Notes: generated from the letters alone by a model not told the origin. Numbered from the stretch's first letter, positions 16,054-25,531 are shown. The stretch is 64,000 nucleotides of DNA from Nonomuraea roseoviolacea subsp. carminata (GCF_024172185.1 NZ_JAMZEC010000001.1:7725001-7789000), one strand, 5' to 3'. A program made the numbers and translations.

Positions 16054-16129
16054 ACCAGAGGGCGGTGGCGACCAGGCCCGCAATGATGAGGACGACGAAC
16101 GCGTGGCGCGGCCACCTCAGGGAGTACAT
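16052..16129 (-). CDS. 25-residue predicted membrane peptide
   Basis: The frame from ATG 16129 to TGA 16052 encodes 25 residues beginning MYSLRWPRHAFVVLIIAGLV and ending in Trp. A positively charged, Trp-containing head is followed by an uninterrupted hydrophobic segment long enough to cross the membrane once (residues 10-25), the layout of known small inner-membrane peptides. The promoter just upstream is unusually clear and predicts a transcript starting at the A of the ATG, so translation would be leaderless. It lies 70 bases beyond the MocR gene stop on the same strand. It could instead be the surviving start of a deleted transporter. Confidence 0.6.
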   Translation of the reverse strand: MYSLRWPRHAFVVLIIAGLVATALW

Positions 16130-16130
16130 A

Positions 16131-16177
16131 CGTCAACTCTAAGTTGACGCCCAGCTGTCGTCAACCAATGGTTGACG
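16131..16177 (-). promoter_or_regulatory. Promoter fully overlapped by two perfect operators
   Basis: Two 19-bp palindromes, CGTCAACTCTAAGTTGACG (16131-16149) and CGTCAACCAATGGTTGACG (16159-16177), share arms CGTCAAC/GTTGACG and are centred 28 bp apart. Read leftward, TTGACG (16159-16164) and TAGAGT (16136-16141) form a sigma-70-type promoter with a 17-base spacer; the -35 sits in one palindrome and the -10 in the other. Seven bases after the -10 is the A of the ATG at 16129. A dimeric repressor of the MarR or TetR/GntR type is likely; which one is not known. Confidence 0.75.
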
Positions 16178-16198
16178 CAGGGCTTTCGGCTCCAGGCG

Positions 16199-17596
16199 CT
16201 ACACGGTGACGCCGATGCGGTCGTCGCCCTCCCCGGAGGCGGAGTGCCGGGCCTGCCAGGCGGCGGCGAGAGCGGTCACCGCCTGATCGAGCAGCTCGGG
16301 CGCGAGCGCGAAACTCAGCCGGAGGTGCTCCCGGTGCCGTCCGTCCGGGGAGAACAGCGTCCCGGGCGCGACGGCGACGCCGTACGCCTGGGCCAGGTGG
16401 GCGAATCGTTCGGCGTCGGCGCCCGGCACGCGGACCCACAGGGACAGCCCGCCGTCGGGCGTCCGCCAGCGCCATGACGGCAGGTCCCGGCGCAGCGCCC
16501 GGCTCAGATGATCGCGCCGCCGGCGGAGCTCCTGCCGCCACTGGTCGCCGGCCGCCTGTTCCAGCAGGACGGCGGCCATGCGCTGGCCGACGACACTGGT
16601 GGCCAGGTCGTTCTCCACCTTCAGCTCGGCGAGCCGCGAGAGCAACGGGGCCGGGGCGCTGACCCAGCCGATGCGCAACCCGCCCCACAACGTCTTCGAC
16701 AGGGACCCGACGGTGATCGTGCCGTCGGGGTGGCCGGTGGCGTAGGGGAGCGGGGCGTCGCCGGTGTGCACCACCTCGGCCAGCGCCCGGTCCTCGACGA
16801 GGAGGACGTCGGCCGCCCGGGCGATGCCCGCCAGCTCCGCCACCCGTTGCGCCGGGGTCACCCGGCCGGTGGGGCTGTGCACGCCCATGAGAAAGGCGCA
16901 CGCGGGGCGATGCCGGTCGACGGCGTCGCGGAAGGCGCCGGGGCTCGGCCCGTCCTCGTCGCACGGCACCGGTACGGGCTGCGCGCCGCACCGCCGGACG
17001 ACGGCGAGCGCGCCGGGGTACGTCGTCTCCTCGACCAGGACGACGTCCCCCTGCCGGACGGCGCACCGGAGCGCGAGGTCGATGCCGTGCTGCGCCCCGC
17101 TCGTGATCATGAAGTTGTCGCCGGCCCGTTCCCGCAGGCCCGCGCGCAGGCGGGGGTCGCCCATGGCGTCGTAGCCGTGCTGGTGGGGCGCGTGCAGCAG
17201 CTCGGCGGGGTCGAACGCGGGAAGCCGCAGGAATGACGGATCGGCCACCACCGACTTGGACAGGTCGATGACGAGGGGATCGGCGCGCATCAGGTGGCCG
17301 AACCCCCAGCCGCCCTCCTGCGGCCGGTGGTCCACCACGTACGTCCCGCTGCCGGTGCGCCGCTCGCAGAGCCCCGCCAGCACCAGCGACCGGTACGCGG
17401 CCGCGACCGTGCCCCGGCTCATCCCCACCGCGGGGGCGAGCTCCCGCTCGGAGGGCAGGCGCGCGCCGGGCGGCAGCGCCCCGGCCTCGGCCAGGTCCCG
17501 CACCGCCGCGGCGAGCCGGCGGCCGGGCTGTCCCGTCCCGCGCGCTCGCAGCCTGTCGCGCAGCAGCACCGTGAAGCGCTCCGCCTCTGTCCTCAC
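16199..17596 (-). CDS. MocR/PdxR-type regulator (GntR helix-turn-helix plus aminotransferase domain)
   Basis: 465 residues from GTG 17596. Residues about 20-85 form a GntR winged helix (LPPGARLPSERELAPAVGMS, RGTVAAAYRSLVLAGL). Residues 100-460 are a fold-type I aminotransferase domain with the PLP lysine in TVGSLSKTLWGGLRIG. Such proteins sense PLP or an amino-acid-derived ligand and do not catalyse transamination. A GATAAT hexamer lies six bases before this GTG, so a leaderless transcript is likely; a GTG at 17629 would add 11 residues lying across that promoter. It is divergent from a branched-chain aminotransferase, a probable target. Confidence 0.87.
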   Translation of the reverse strand: MRTEAERFTVLLRDRLRARGTGQPGRRLAAAVRDLAEAGALPPGARLPSERELAPAVGMSRGTVAAAYRSLVLAGLCERRTGSGTYVVDHRPQEGGWGFGHLMRADPLVIDLSKSVVADPSFLRLPAFDPAELLHAPHQHGYDAMGDPRLRAGLRERAGDNFMITSGAQHGIDLALRCAVRQGDVVLVEETTYPGALAVVRRCGAQPVPVPCDEDGPSPGAFRDAVDRHRPACAFLMGVHSPTGRVTPAQRVAELAGIARAADVLLVEDRALAEVVHTGDAPLPYATGHPDGTITVGSLSKTLWGGLRIGWVSAPAPLLSRLAELKVENDLATSVVGQRMAAVLLEQAAGDQWRQELRRRRDHLSRALRRDLPSWRWRTPDGGLSLWVRVPGADAERFAHLAQAYGVAVAPGTLFSPDGRHREHLRLSFALAPELLDQAVTALAAAWQARHSASGEGDDRIGVTV

Positions 17597-17708
17597 CCGG
17601 TCATTATCCCGGCACCCCCTCGAACCCACGTCTTCCTTCCGATACTGTGCCGTTAATCGTCATAATGGCCCATATTTCAGAAAATACCTGCGCCACTTGG
17701 AGGAGCAC
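17597..17708. promoter_or_regulatory. Shared divergent promoter region of MocR and aminotransferase genes
   Basis: GATAAT on the minus strand (17603-17608) is placed for a leaderless MocR transcript. On the plus strand CATAAT (17661-17666) is a -10 candidate for the aminotransferase. An AT-rich inverted repeat, TATTT-N4-AAATA, lies at about 17673-17686. MocR proteins usually bind between such genes; the exact operator is not resolved here. Confidence 0.45.
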
Positions 17709-18605
17709 GTGAACGAAGCCGCGCACATCTGGATGGACGGCGCGCTGGTCCCCTGGGCCGAGGCGCGGGTGCACGTCCTCACCCACGCCCTCCACTACGG
17801 CACCGCCGTCCTGGAAGGCACCCGGGCGTACGAGACGGCGCAGGGGCCCGCGGTGTTCCGGCTGGACGACCACCTGACCCGCCTCCACCACAGCGCCCGG
17901 ATCATCGGGCTGCCGCTGCGGTACACGACGGACGAGCTGCGCGCCGCCACGCTGAAGACCGTGGCGGCCAACGGGCATCCCGCCTGCTACATCCGTCACC
18001 TCGCGCACCGGGGCTACGGCGAGATGGGCATCGCGGCCAGGAGCGCCCCGACCGTGGTGTCGATCGCGACGTGGGAGTGGGCCCCGCTGCTGGAGCAGGG
18101 GGTGCGCCTCATGACCAGCTCCTGGCGGCGCAACGACCAGGCGGTGGTGCCGACCGCGGCCAAGGCCACGGGCCCGTACCTCAACTCGGTGCTGGCCAAG
18201 AGCGAGGCGCTGGACGCCGGATACGACGAGGCGGTGCTGCTCAACGCCGCCGGGTACGTCAGCGAGTGCACGGGCGCCAACCTGTTCGTCGTGCGCGACG
18301 GCCGCCTGGCCACGCCGCCGCCCAGCGCGGGCGCGCTGGACGGCATCACCCAGGACACCGTCGAACGGCTCGCCGCCGACCTCGGCGTCCCGGTGGCCAG
18401 GCGGGACCTGCTGCGCTCCGACCTCTACACGGCCGACGAGGTGTTCCTGTGCGGCACCGCCGCCGGGATCGTGCACGTCGACTCGGTGGACAACCGCGCG
18501 CTGAACGGCCGCGGCCCGGTGACCGCCAAGCTGTCCGACGCCTACGACGACGTCGTCCACGGCCGCGACCCCCGCTACCGCCACTGGCTGACCCCGCTCG
18601 GCTGA
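17709..18605 (+). CDS. ilvE: Branched-chain amino acid aminotransferase-like (fold-type IV PLP enzyme)
   Basis: 298 residues. Family motifs: IWMDGALVPWAEARVHVLTH, HYGTAVLEGTRAYET, RLDDHLTRLHHSA, and the PLP lysine Lys152 in PTAAKATGPYLNS, followed by the glutamate-bearing YDEAVLLNAAGYVSECTGAN. Members interconvert Leu/Ile/Val and their keto acids. The start is GTG 17709 after GGAGG. A housekeeping IlvE may exist elsewhere; pairing with a divergent MocR suggests a regulated, possibly D-amino-acid or pathway-specific role. The symbol reflects family, not proven function. Confidence 0.82.
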   Translation: MNEAAHIWMDGALVPWAEARVHVLTHALHYGTAVLEGTRAYETAQGPAVFRLDDHLTRLHHSARIIGLPLRYTTDELRAATLKTVAANGHPACYIRHLAHRGYGEMGIAARSAPTVVSIATWEWAPLLEQGVRLMTSSWRRNDQAVVPTAAKATGPYLNSVLAKSEALDAGYDEAVLLNAAGYVSECTGANLFVVRDGRLATPPPSAGALDGITQDTVERLAADLGVPVARRDLLRSDLYTADEVFLCGTAAGIVHVDSVDNRALNGRGPVTAKLSDAYDDVVHGRDPRYRHWLTPLG

Positions 18606-18791
18606 GGCCCGCCCCGCGCCCCTGATGCCGGCGCGTGGGCGTCTCAGCGATCTGTCAGCGATCGCTCAAGCCTCTGTCATCGCTCTCCGCGAGTCTCAGG
18701 ACGACCCCGCGATCCCGTGGGGCGTCCTTCGGCGCGACGGGTCCCGACGGACTCCCGCGGCCGGATCCCGCAGGAGAGGAACCCCGCCCAT

Positions 18792-21077
18792 ATGACCACG
18801 CCCCGCCTCGACGCCTCCGCGTACCGGACCGCCGAGCAGCTGCTCCGCCACAACCGCCGCCGCCTCGTCCGAGGGGGCGAGATCACGCCGCACTGGATCG
18901 AGGACGGCGCCCGCTTCTGGTACGCGGCCGACACCCCCGACGGCCGCAGCTTCGTCCTCGTCGATCCGGCCGCCGCGACGCGGGAGCCCGCGTTCGACCA
19001 CGAGAAGGTGGCGGCGGCGCTCGCGCGGGCGTCCGGGCAGCCGGTGGACGCCCGCACCCTGCCGTTCGCCGACGTCCACCTGGTCACCGGCGCGGGCGGG
19101 ACGGTGGAGGCGGCCGAGTTCGCCGCCTTCGGCGCCCACTGGCGGTGCGCGGCCTACGGCTCGGCGTGCGAGCGCGTCACCGGCCCTCGTCCCGCCGACC
19201 CGCTGGAGGTGCGCTCGCCCGACGGGCGGCTCGCGGTGTTCCGCCGCGGCCACGACCTCTGGCTGCGCTCCCTGGAGGACGGCGCCGAGCGTCCGCTGAC
19301 CACCGGCGGCGACGCCGACCACGACTACGGCGCGAGCCCCGACTTCTTCATGTACTCCCCGCTCCTGCAGCGTCTGGGACTCCCGCACGCGCCGCCCGCC
19401 GCCGCCTGGTCGCCCGACTCCTCCCGGGTGCTCACGCACCGCACCCTCCAGGAGGGCGTACGGCTCACCCATCTGGTCGAAGCGCTGCCGGCGGACGGCG
19501 GCGCGCCGCGCCCGGTGACGCTGCGCCAGCCGTACCCCGGGGACGAGCGGCTGCCGATGGCCGAGCTGGTGGTGCTGGACGTGACCACGGGCGCCGTCGT
19601 GACGGCGCGGGCGGAGCCGGAGGCGATGCCGACGTTCTCGCCCGTCCTGCTGAGGTGGGCGTGGTGGGCGGAGGACGGCTCGGCCGTCCACTACCTGAGC
19701 CGTTCGCGTGACACGCGCACCCTGCGGCTGCGCCGGCTCGACCCGGCCACGGGCGAGGTGACGACCCTGGTGGAGGAGACGGGGGAGACCCGGGTCGAGC
19801 CGGCGCAGCGGCTCGACCGGCCGCCGCTGGTGCGCGTCCTGTCCGGGCGTCCGCCGGAGGTGCTGTGGTACTCGCAGCGCGACGGCTGGGGCCACCTGTA
19901 CCTGTACGACACGCGCACCGGCGAGCCGCCGCGTCAGGTGACGTCGGGGGAGTGGGCGGTCCAGGAGATCCTGCACGTGGACGAGGACCGCCGGGTCGTC
20001 ACCTTCACCGCCTCCGGGCTCGTCCCCGGCGACCCGTACCGCCGCCAGGTGTGCCGGGCCGGGCTCGACGGCGGCGGCGTGGAGCGGATCACCCGGGACG
20101 ACCTCGACCACGCGGCCGTCGTGCCGCCCCGCGGCGGGTACGTCGTCGACACCGCCTCCACCACCGGCACCCCGCCGGTGACCAGCCTCCTGGGGCCGGA
20201 CGGGCAGATGATCATGGAGTTGGGGCGCGCCGACGTCTCGGGTCTCGCCGCGACCGGCTGGAGCGCGCCCGAGCGGTTCCGCGTCAAGGCGGCCGACGGG
20301 CGGACCGACGTGTACGGGGTGCTGTACCGGCCGCACGGGTTCGACCCCGGCCGCCGCTACCCGGTGCTCGACCACGTGTACCCGTTCCCGGCCGTGACCC
20401 GGGTGAGCCCGTCGTTCGACCCCGGCTGGCACGGCTACGACGCCGAGGCGGTGGCGGCGCTCGGGTTCGTCGTCGTGGCCCTGGACGGGCGCGGGACGCC
20501 GGGGCGCGACAAGGAGTTCCACGACGCGTCGTACGGGTGGCTCGACGACGGAGGGCTGGCCGACCACGTCGCCGCGCTCGACCAGCTCGGCGCGACCCGG
20601 CCGTGGATGGACCTCGGGCGGGTGGGCGTGTTCGGCATCTCCGCCGGCGGCCAGGCCGCCGTCCGGGCCATGCTCGACCATCCGGACGTCTTCACGGTGG
20701 GGGTGGCCGAGGCGGGCCTGCACGACCTCCGGTACGGGGACCCGGGCACGGTGGAGGCGTACCACGGGCCGTACGACGAGGAGAGGTACGCCGCCGCGTC
20801 CAACGTGGAGCGCGCCGACCGGCTCCGCGGACGGCTGCTGCTCGTCCACGGCGGCCGGGACACGCAGGTCTCGCCGCACCTGACGCTGCGGCTGGCCGAG
20901 CGGCTCATCGCCGCGGGCAAGGACTTCGACCTGCTGATCGTGCCGGGGGCGGAGCACGTGTTCGCGGGGTACGAGCACTACGTCAACCGCCGCACCTGGG
21001 ACTTCCTGGTACGGCACCTGCTGGGAATGGAACCGCCAGAGGACTACCGCCTCACCCCGGTACCGCCGGGCATGTGA
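18792..21077 (+). CDS. S9 family prolyl oligopeptidase/dipeptidyl peptidase IV-like
   Basis: 761 residues without a signal peptide, so cytoplasmic. Residues 100-480 form the beta-propeller (DPPIV N-terminal region). The catalytic alpha/beta-hydrolase domain spans 520-755: nucleophile in VGVFGISAGGQAAVRAML, acid in LLVHGGRDTQVSP, and His in VPGAEHVFAGYEHY. The nucleophile elbow reads GISAGG rather than the usual GWSYGG, so the oxyanion-side residue differs. It probably cleaves short peptides, perhaps after Pro or Ala. GGAGAGGAA lies upstream of the ATG. Confidence 0.87.
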   Translation: MTTPRLDASAYRTAEQLLRHNRRRLVRGGEITPHWIEDGARFWYAADTPDGRSFVLVDPAAATREPAFDHEKVAAALARASGQPVDARTLPFADVHLVTGAGGTVEAAEFAAFGAHWRCAAYGSACERVTGPRPADPLEVRSPDGRLAVFRRGHDLWLRSLEDGAERPLTTGGDADHDYGASPDFFMYSPLLQRLGLPHAPPAAAWSPDSSRVLTHRTLQEGVRLTHLVEALPADGGAPRPVTLRQPYPGDERLPMAELVVLDVTTGAVVTARAEPEAMPTFSPVLLRWAWWAEDGSAVHYLSRSRDTRTLRLRRLDPATGEVTTLVEETGETRVEPAQRLDRPPLVRVLSGRPPEVLWYSQRDGWGHLYLYDTRTGEPPRQVTSGEWAVQEILHVDEDRRVVTFTASGLVPGDPYRRQVCRAGLDGGGVERITRDDLDHAAVVPPRGGYVVDTASTTGTPPVTSLLGPDGQMIMELGRADVSGLAATGWSAPERFRVKAADGRTDVYGVLYRPHGFDPGRRYPVLDHVYPFPAVTRVSPSFDPGWHGYDAEAVAALGFVVVALDGRGTPGRDKEFHDASYGWLDDGGLADHVAALDQLGATRPWMDLGRVGVFGISAGGQAAVRAMLDHPDVFTVGVAEAGLHDLRYGDPGTVEAYHGPYDEERYAAASNVERADRLRGRLLLVHGGRDTQVSPHLTLRLAERLIAAGKDFDLLIVPGAEHVFAGYEHYVNRRTWDFLVRHLLGMEPPEDYRLTPVPPGM

Positions 21078-21105
21078 CCTGACCACCCGCCGGGTCTCGC
21101 CCGCG

Positions 21106-24100
21106 TCAAGGGCTCAGGGTGGGCGCGACGAGCTCGTCCACCGTCGCGAGCGTCGCGTCCCGGCCGCGCCCCGCGGCCGCGTCGTACTCCTCCTCGCCGA
21201 GCAGTCCCCGCGCGGCCGCCTCCACCCGCGCCGCATCGGGCTGCGAGAGGTCCGGCGTGCCCCGAACGGCGCTGCCGGCCGCGAGCAGCAGCGCCGCCTC
21301 ACGCGGCCGGCCGCGCCGCAGCGCGAGGTCCGCGATGCCCACGAGCAGCAGCCCGACCGCCGGAGCGCTCATGGAACGCGTCGCCCAGGGCAGCGCCGCG
21401 GCGCGATGGGCCCTGGCCGCCTCCAGATCCCCGGCCAGCGCGTCGAGGTATCCCAGCGTGTCGAGCACCATCGCCCGGAACCCCCAGTTCAGCGGCATGC
21501 CCCGGGCCAGCTCCTCGGCCCGGGCGAGGTGCGCCCGGGCCGCGCCGGGATCCCCGGCCCACCGGGCCAGCTCCGCCCGGGCGTAGGCGACCGCCACCCG
21601 GCCCGCGGGCAGCCCCATCCGCTCGGTGTCCCGCTCCGCCTCGTCCATGGCCGCCGCGCAGCCGTCCCGGTCACCGCCCAGCCAGCGGTACTGGGCCAGC
21701 CTGAGCCGCAACTGCCACGCGGCCTCGCCCGGCACCACCTCGGTGACGACGGCGATGGCCTCCTCGTGACGACCGGCCGCCGCCGCGAGGTCGCCCCGCC
21801 AGGCGGCCAGCCCGCCCAGCGCGGTGAGCGTGGAGGAGACGCCCCACCGCTCGCCGATGTCCCGGAACCCGGCCAGGGCCTCCTCCAGGACGGTCTCCGC
21901 CCGGCCGTGGTGGCGGCCGGTCTCGATCCAGGTGAGGGCCTGGTTCATCCGCGCCATCGCCCGCACCCAGGGGTCCTCGTCGGCGAGCAACGGAGCGATC
22001 ACGTCGTCCCGCGACGCTGCGAGGCCGCCCGCTCCATGCCCGGCGTCGGTGCCGCTCGGACCACGCTCGCCGTCCGCGCCGGGGGAGGCGTCGATCACGC
22101 GGCTGAGCGGGCCGATGAGCCGGGCAAGCGGGTGCGGGCACCAGGTCCGCGCGGCGATCTCCTCCGCGGCGCGAATCCACTCCCGGGCCCGCCGCTCGTC
22201 GCCGTGCCCGTTGAGCTCGAACAGCGCGGCGACCGCGAACGCCGCCGCCCGCACCCGCTCGTCCCCGCCCGCACTCCCCGGCGCCCCAGGCACCGCCAGC
22301 GCCCCCGGCATGGCCACTACCCCCGGCGTGGCCAGCACTCCCGGCATGGTCAGCACATCGGCCGCCAGTCGCGCACCCTCCGCCTTGTACCCGCCGAGCG
22401 CCCAGTCGAGGAACCAGCACCAGCCCATCGCCGCCACCAGCCGCACCGCGACCCCGGAGTCGCCCGCCGCGAGGGCGTCGCGCACGGCGGAGTCCACGTT
22501 CGCGCGCTCCCGGGCCAGCCGGCGCAGCCACACCGCCTGGCCGGCGCGGCGCAGCTCCGGGTCGGCGGTCTCGGCGAGCGCCGCGAACCAGTCCGCGTGC
22601 GCACGGCGCACCCGCTCCACCTCGCCCGCCTCGCGCAGCCGCTCCAGGGCGTACTCCCGGATCGTCTCCAGCATCCCGAACCGGGGCCCCTCGTCGTCGG
22701 AGACCACCAGCAGCGACTTGTCGGCCAGCCCGAGCAGCGACCCGAGCACGCCCTCACCCCCGCCCGGGGCATCCGGGCAGGCGGGCCCCACGGGCGCGTC
22801 CGCGCAGACGTGCTCGGCCGCCTCCGGGGTGGCGCCGCCGGAGAAGACGGCCAGCCGCCGCAGCAGCGTCCGCTCCTCCTCCGACAGCAGCTCCCAGCTC
22901 CAGTCGACGACCGCGCGCAGAGTACGGTGCCGGGGCAGCGCCACCCGGCTGCCCCCGGTGAGCAGCCCGAACCGGTCGCCCAGCCGCTCGGCCAGCCGTT
23001 CCGGGGTCATGGCGCGCAGCCGGGCCGCCGCCAGCTCGATGGCCAGCGGCATGCCGTCCAGGGCCCGGCAGATGCGCACCACGGCCGCAGCCGTACGGTC
23101 GTTCACCTCGAACCCGGGGTTCGCCGCCCGCGCCCGCTCGCTCAGCAGCCGCACCGCCGGGTACGCCGCCGCCTCGGCCGCCCCCGCGCCCTCCGGCGGG
23201 AGGGGGAGGGGCTCCACCGGCCACAGGGCCTCGCCGGTCAGGCCCAGGGGTTCGCGGCTCGTGGCCAGGATCCGCAGGTCCGGACACTCGCCGAGCAGCC
23301 GGTCCACGAGCACGGCGACGGCGTCGGCGAGGTGCTCGCAGTTGTCCAGGACCAGCAGCAGGTGGCGGGTGCGCAGCGCCGCCGCGAGCCGGTCGGCCGG
23401 ATCGGCTTCGGGCGCGGGTCCGGCCCAGGCCTGTTCCCCGATGCGCAGGGCCGCCAGCACCGCCCGCCCGACCTCGGCCTCCTCGCGCACCGGCGCCAGC
23501 TCCACCAGCCACACGCCGCCCGGGCTCCGGCCGAGGAACGCGCGCGCCGCCTCCCCGGCCAGCCGCGTCTTGCCGGAACCGCCGGGTCCGACCAGCGTGG
23601 TCAGCCGGTGCTCGCCGAGCAGCTCGCCGACCCGCGTCAGGTCGTTCTCCCGCCCGATGAGGCCGGTCAGCGGCGCGCGCAGATTCGTCCGGGCCGCGTC
23701 GCCCGGGACCGAACCGCCGCCGTCCCCGGCTCTGCCGCTGGCCGCCTGTCCACCTCCTCCGGCGCCGCCGTCCCTGAGGCTGTCCGCTTCTCGGGAGTCG
23801 CCGTGCCTGCCCCCGGTCGCGTCTTCCTCTACCCGGCGCGCGGAGACGCGCCCACCCCGGGGGACGGCGGCGTGGCCGAGATCGTCGCCGCGCAGGATCG
23901 CGGTGTGCAGGGCTGACAGCTCAGGTGACGGGTCGGCGCCCAGGGCCTCGGCGAGGGCGCGCCGTACCTGCTCGTGAACAGCGAGCGCCTCCGCCCGTCG
24001 CCCGGTCGCGCACAGGGCGCGCATCAGCGTCCCCGCCGGGCGTTCACGCAGCGGGTGCTCGGCCACGAGCGCCGTCAGCTCGACGACCAGCGCGGCCCCG

Positions 24101-24657
24101 GCAGCCGCCCCGGATCCGGGCTCCCTCCACGCCGCACCGGATCCCAGCGCGCGCAGGTCCGCCTCCAGCCGGTCCTCCAGCACCGACAGTCGCAGCTCCG
24201 ACAGCCGGGCGATCGGCGCGGTGAAGAAGTCCGCGCCCGCCACGTCCGCCAGCGCCGGCCCCCGCCACAGGGCCAGGGCCTCCCGCAGGAGCCGCGCCCC
24301 GCCCACCGGGTCCGCGGCCATCGCCGCCCGCCCGGCAGAGGTCAGGCGCTCGAACCGCAGGACGTCCACGTCGTCCGGCCCGGCGTTCAGGCGGTACCCG
24401 GCGGGACGGTACTCGATCGGAGCGGGCACCGGCGGCAGCGCCCGGCGTAGCCGCGACACCAGCGCCTGCGCCGCGTTGAGCGCGCCCGCGGGCGGGCGGT
24501 CGCCCCACACCCCGTCCACCAGCCGCGTCACGGGCACCACCCGCCCGGCGTCGAGCGCCAGGACGGTCAGCGCCGCCCGCAGGCGCGCCCCGCCCAGCTC
24601 GACGAGGGCCCCGTCGTCCGACCTGACCTCCAAGGGCCCCAGCATCCCGATCCGCAC
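21106..24657 (-). CDS. AfsR/SARP-family regulator with BTAD, NB-ARC-like ATPase and TPR domains
   Basis: 1183 residues. N-terminal OmpR-like winged helix (about 1-95: MLGPLEVRSDDGALVELGGA), BTAD helices (100-250), a Gly/Asp-rich linker, then an ATPase with GLIGRENDLTRVGELL, Walker A GPGGSGKT, Walker B LLLVLDNCEH and ILATSREPLGLTGE, and finally TPR-like helices. The family activates antibiotic or secondary-metabolism genes in response to kinase or nucleotide signals. The GTG at 24657 gives the conserved start VRIGMLGPLEV; an ATG 150 bases upstream gives low-complexity residues. No biosynthetic cluster is immediately adjacent; the siderophore operon is 21 kb away. Confidence 0.87.
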   Translation of the reverse strand: MRIGMLGPLEVRSDDGALVELGGARLRAALTVLALDAGRVVPVTRLVDGVWGDRPPAGALNAAQALVSRLRRALPPVPAPIEYRPAGYRLNAGPDDVDVLRFERLTSAGRAAMAADPVGGARLLREALALWRGPALADVAGADFFTAPIARLSELRLSVLEDRLEADLRALGSGAAWREPGSGAAAGAALVVELTALVAEHPLRERPAGTLMRALCATGRRAEALAVHEQVRRALAEALGADPSPELSALHTAILRGDDLGHAAVPRGGRVSARRVEEDATGGRHGDSREADSLRDGGAGGGGQAASGRAGDGGGSVPGDAARTNLRAPLTGLIGRENDLTRVGELLGEHRLTTLVGPGGSGKTRLAGEAARAFLGRSPGGVWLVELAPVREEAEVGRAVLAALRIGEQAWAGPAPEADPADRLAAALRTRHLLLVLDNCEHLADAVAVLVDRLLGECPDLRILATSREPLGLTGEALWPVEPLPLPPEGAGAAEAAAYPAVRLLSERARAANPGFEVNDRTAAAVVRICRALDGMPLAIELAAARLRAMTPERLAERLGDRFGLLTGGSRVALPRHRTLRAVVDWSWELLSEEERTLLRRLAVFSGGATPEAAEHVCADAPVGPACPDAPGGGEGVLGSLLGLADKSLLVVSDDEGPRFGMLETIREYALERLREAGEVERVRRAHADWFAALAETADPELRRAGQAVWLRRLARERANVDSAVRDALAAGDSGVAVRLVAAMGWCWFLDWALGGYKAEGARLAADVLTMPGVLATPGVVAMPGALAVPGAPGSAGGDERVRAAAFAVAALFELNGHGDERRAREWIRAAEEIAARTWCPHPLARLIGPLSRVIDASPGADGERGPSGTDAGHGAGGLAASRDDVIAPLLADEDPWVRAMARMNQALTWIETGRHHGRAETVLEEALAGFRDIGERWGVSSTLTALGGLAAWRGDLAAAAGRHEEAIAVVTEVVPGEAAWQLRLRLAQYRWLGGDRDGCAAAMDEAERDTERMGLPAGRVAVAYARAELARWAGDPGAARAHLARAEELARGMPLNWGFRAMVLDTLGYLDALAGDLEAARAHRAAALPWATRSMSAPAVGLLLVGIADLALRRGRPREAALLLAAGSAVRGTPDLSQPDAARVEAAARGLLGEEEYDAAAGRGRDATLATVDELVAPTLSP
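22284..22355. repeat. In-frame 18-bp tandem repeat (about 4 copies)
   Basis: Imperfect 18-bp units encode the hexapeptides MPGVLA, TPGVVA, MPGALA and VPGAPG within the TPR region of the AfsR-like protein. The clearest copies are 22302-22319, 22320-22337 and 22338-22355. Confidence 0.75.
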
Positions 24658-24769
24658 GCCCCGATTCTGCCCGCCGCCGCGCCCTCCCGGTGCGTCCAGG
24701 AAGCAGGACGCGGCGGCCTCCCGCCAGGGCATCCACGAGACACGACGCGGCCCGCTCCCGCCGCGGCGC

Positions 24770-25531
24770 CTACAGCACGCTCGCCAGGAACGCCCGGGTC
24801 CGTTCATGCGCGGGATCGGCCAGAACGGCCTCCGGCCGCCCGCTCTCCACGACGACTCCGTCGGCGAAGAACGTCAGCGTGTCACCGACCTCGCGGGCGA
24901 ACCCGATCTCGTGCGTCACCACGATCATGGTCATCCCGCCGCGCGCCAGCGCCTTCATGACGTCCAGCACCTCGTCCACCAGCTCGGGATCGAGCGCCGA
25001 GGTCGGCTCGTCGAACAGCATGAGCGCCGGCTCCATCGCCAGCGCCCGCGCGATGGCCACCCGCTGCTGCTGGCCGCCGGAGAGCTGGTGGGGCCGCTTG
25101 TGCGCGTGCGCGGCCAGCCCGACCTGTTCGAGGTGGCGCAGGGCGAGCTCCCGCGCCTCCGCCGGCGGCCGGCCGGCCACGTGGATCGGCGCGCAGGCGA
25201 CGTTCTCCAGCGCCGTCTGATGGGCGAACAGGTTGAACCGCTGGAACACCATCCCGATGTCGCGGCGGAAGGCGGCGAACCGCTTCGGCGTCCACCGGTG
25301 GTACCGGCCGGCGCCCAGCGTGTGGCCCACCTCCTCGCCGAGGACCCGAAGGCTCCCGCCGAGCACGGGTTCGAGCCCGTTGACGCAGCGCAGGAAGGTG
25401 GACTTGCCCGAGCCCGACGGGCCGATGACGCAGCTCACCTCGCCCTGCCGCACGGTGAAGTCGACCCCGTTGAGCACCTGGGTGTCGCCGTAGCTCATCC
25501 GGACGCCGGAGGCGGCGACGACCGCGCTCAC
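24770..25531 (-). CDS. Polar amino acid ABC transporter ATP-binding protein
   Basis: 253 residues with all ABC motifs: Walker A GPSGSGKST, Q-loop VFQRFNLFAHQTALENV (typical of the GlnQ/HisP class), signature QLSGGQQQRVAIARAL, Walker B LMLFDEPTSALDPE and switch His in VVTHEIGF. GTG 25531 overlaps the permease stop (GTGA). It is the last gene of the operon amidohydrolase, binding protein, permease, ATPase. Confidence 0.92.
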   Translation of the reverse strand: MSAVVAASGVRMSYGDTQVLNGVDFTVRQGEVSCVIGPSGSGKSTFLRCVNGLEPVLGGSLRVLGEEVGHTLGAGRYHRWTPKRFAAFRRDIGMVFQRFNLFAHQTALENVACAPIHVAGRPPAEARELALRHLEQVGLAAHAHKRPHQLSGGQQQRVAIARALAMEPALMLFDEPTSALDPELVDEVLDVMKALARGGMTMIVVTHEIGFAREVGDTLTFFADGVVVESGRPEAVLADPAHERTRAFLASVL

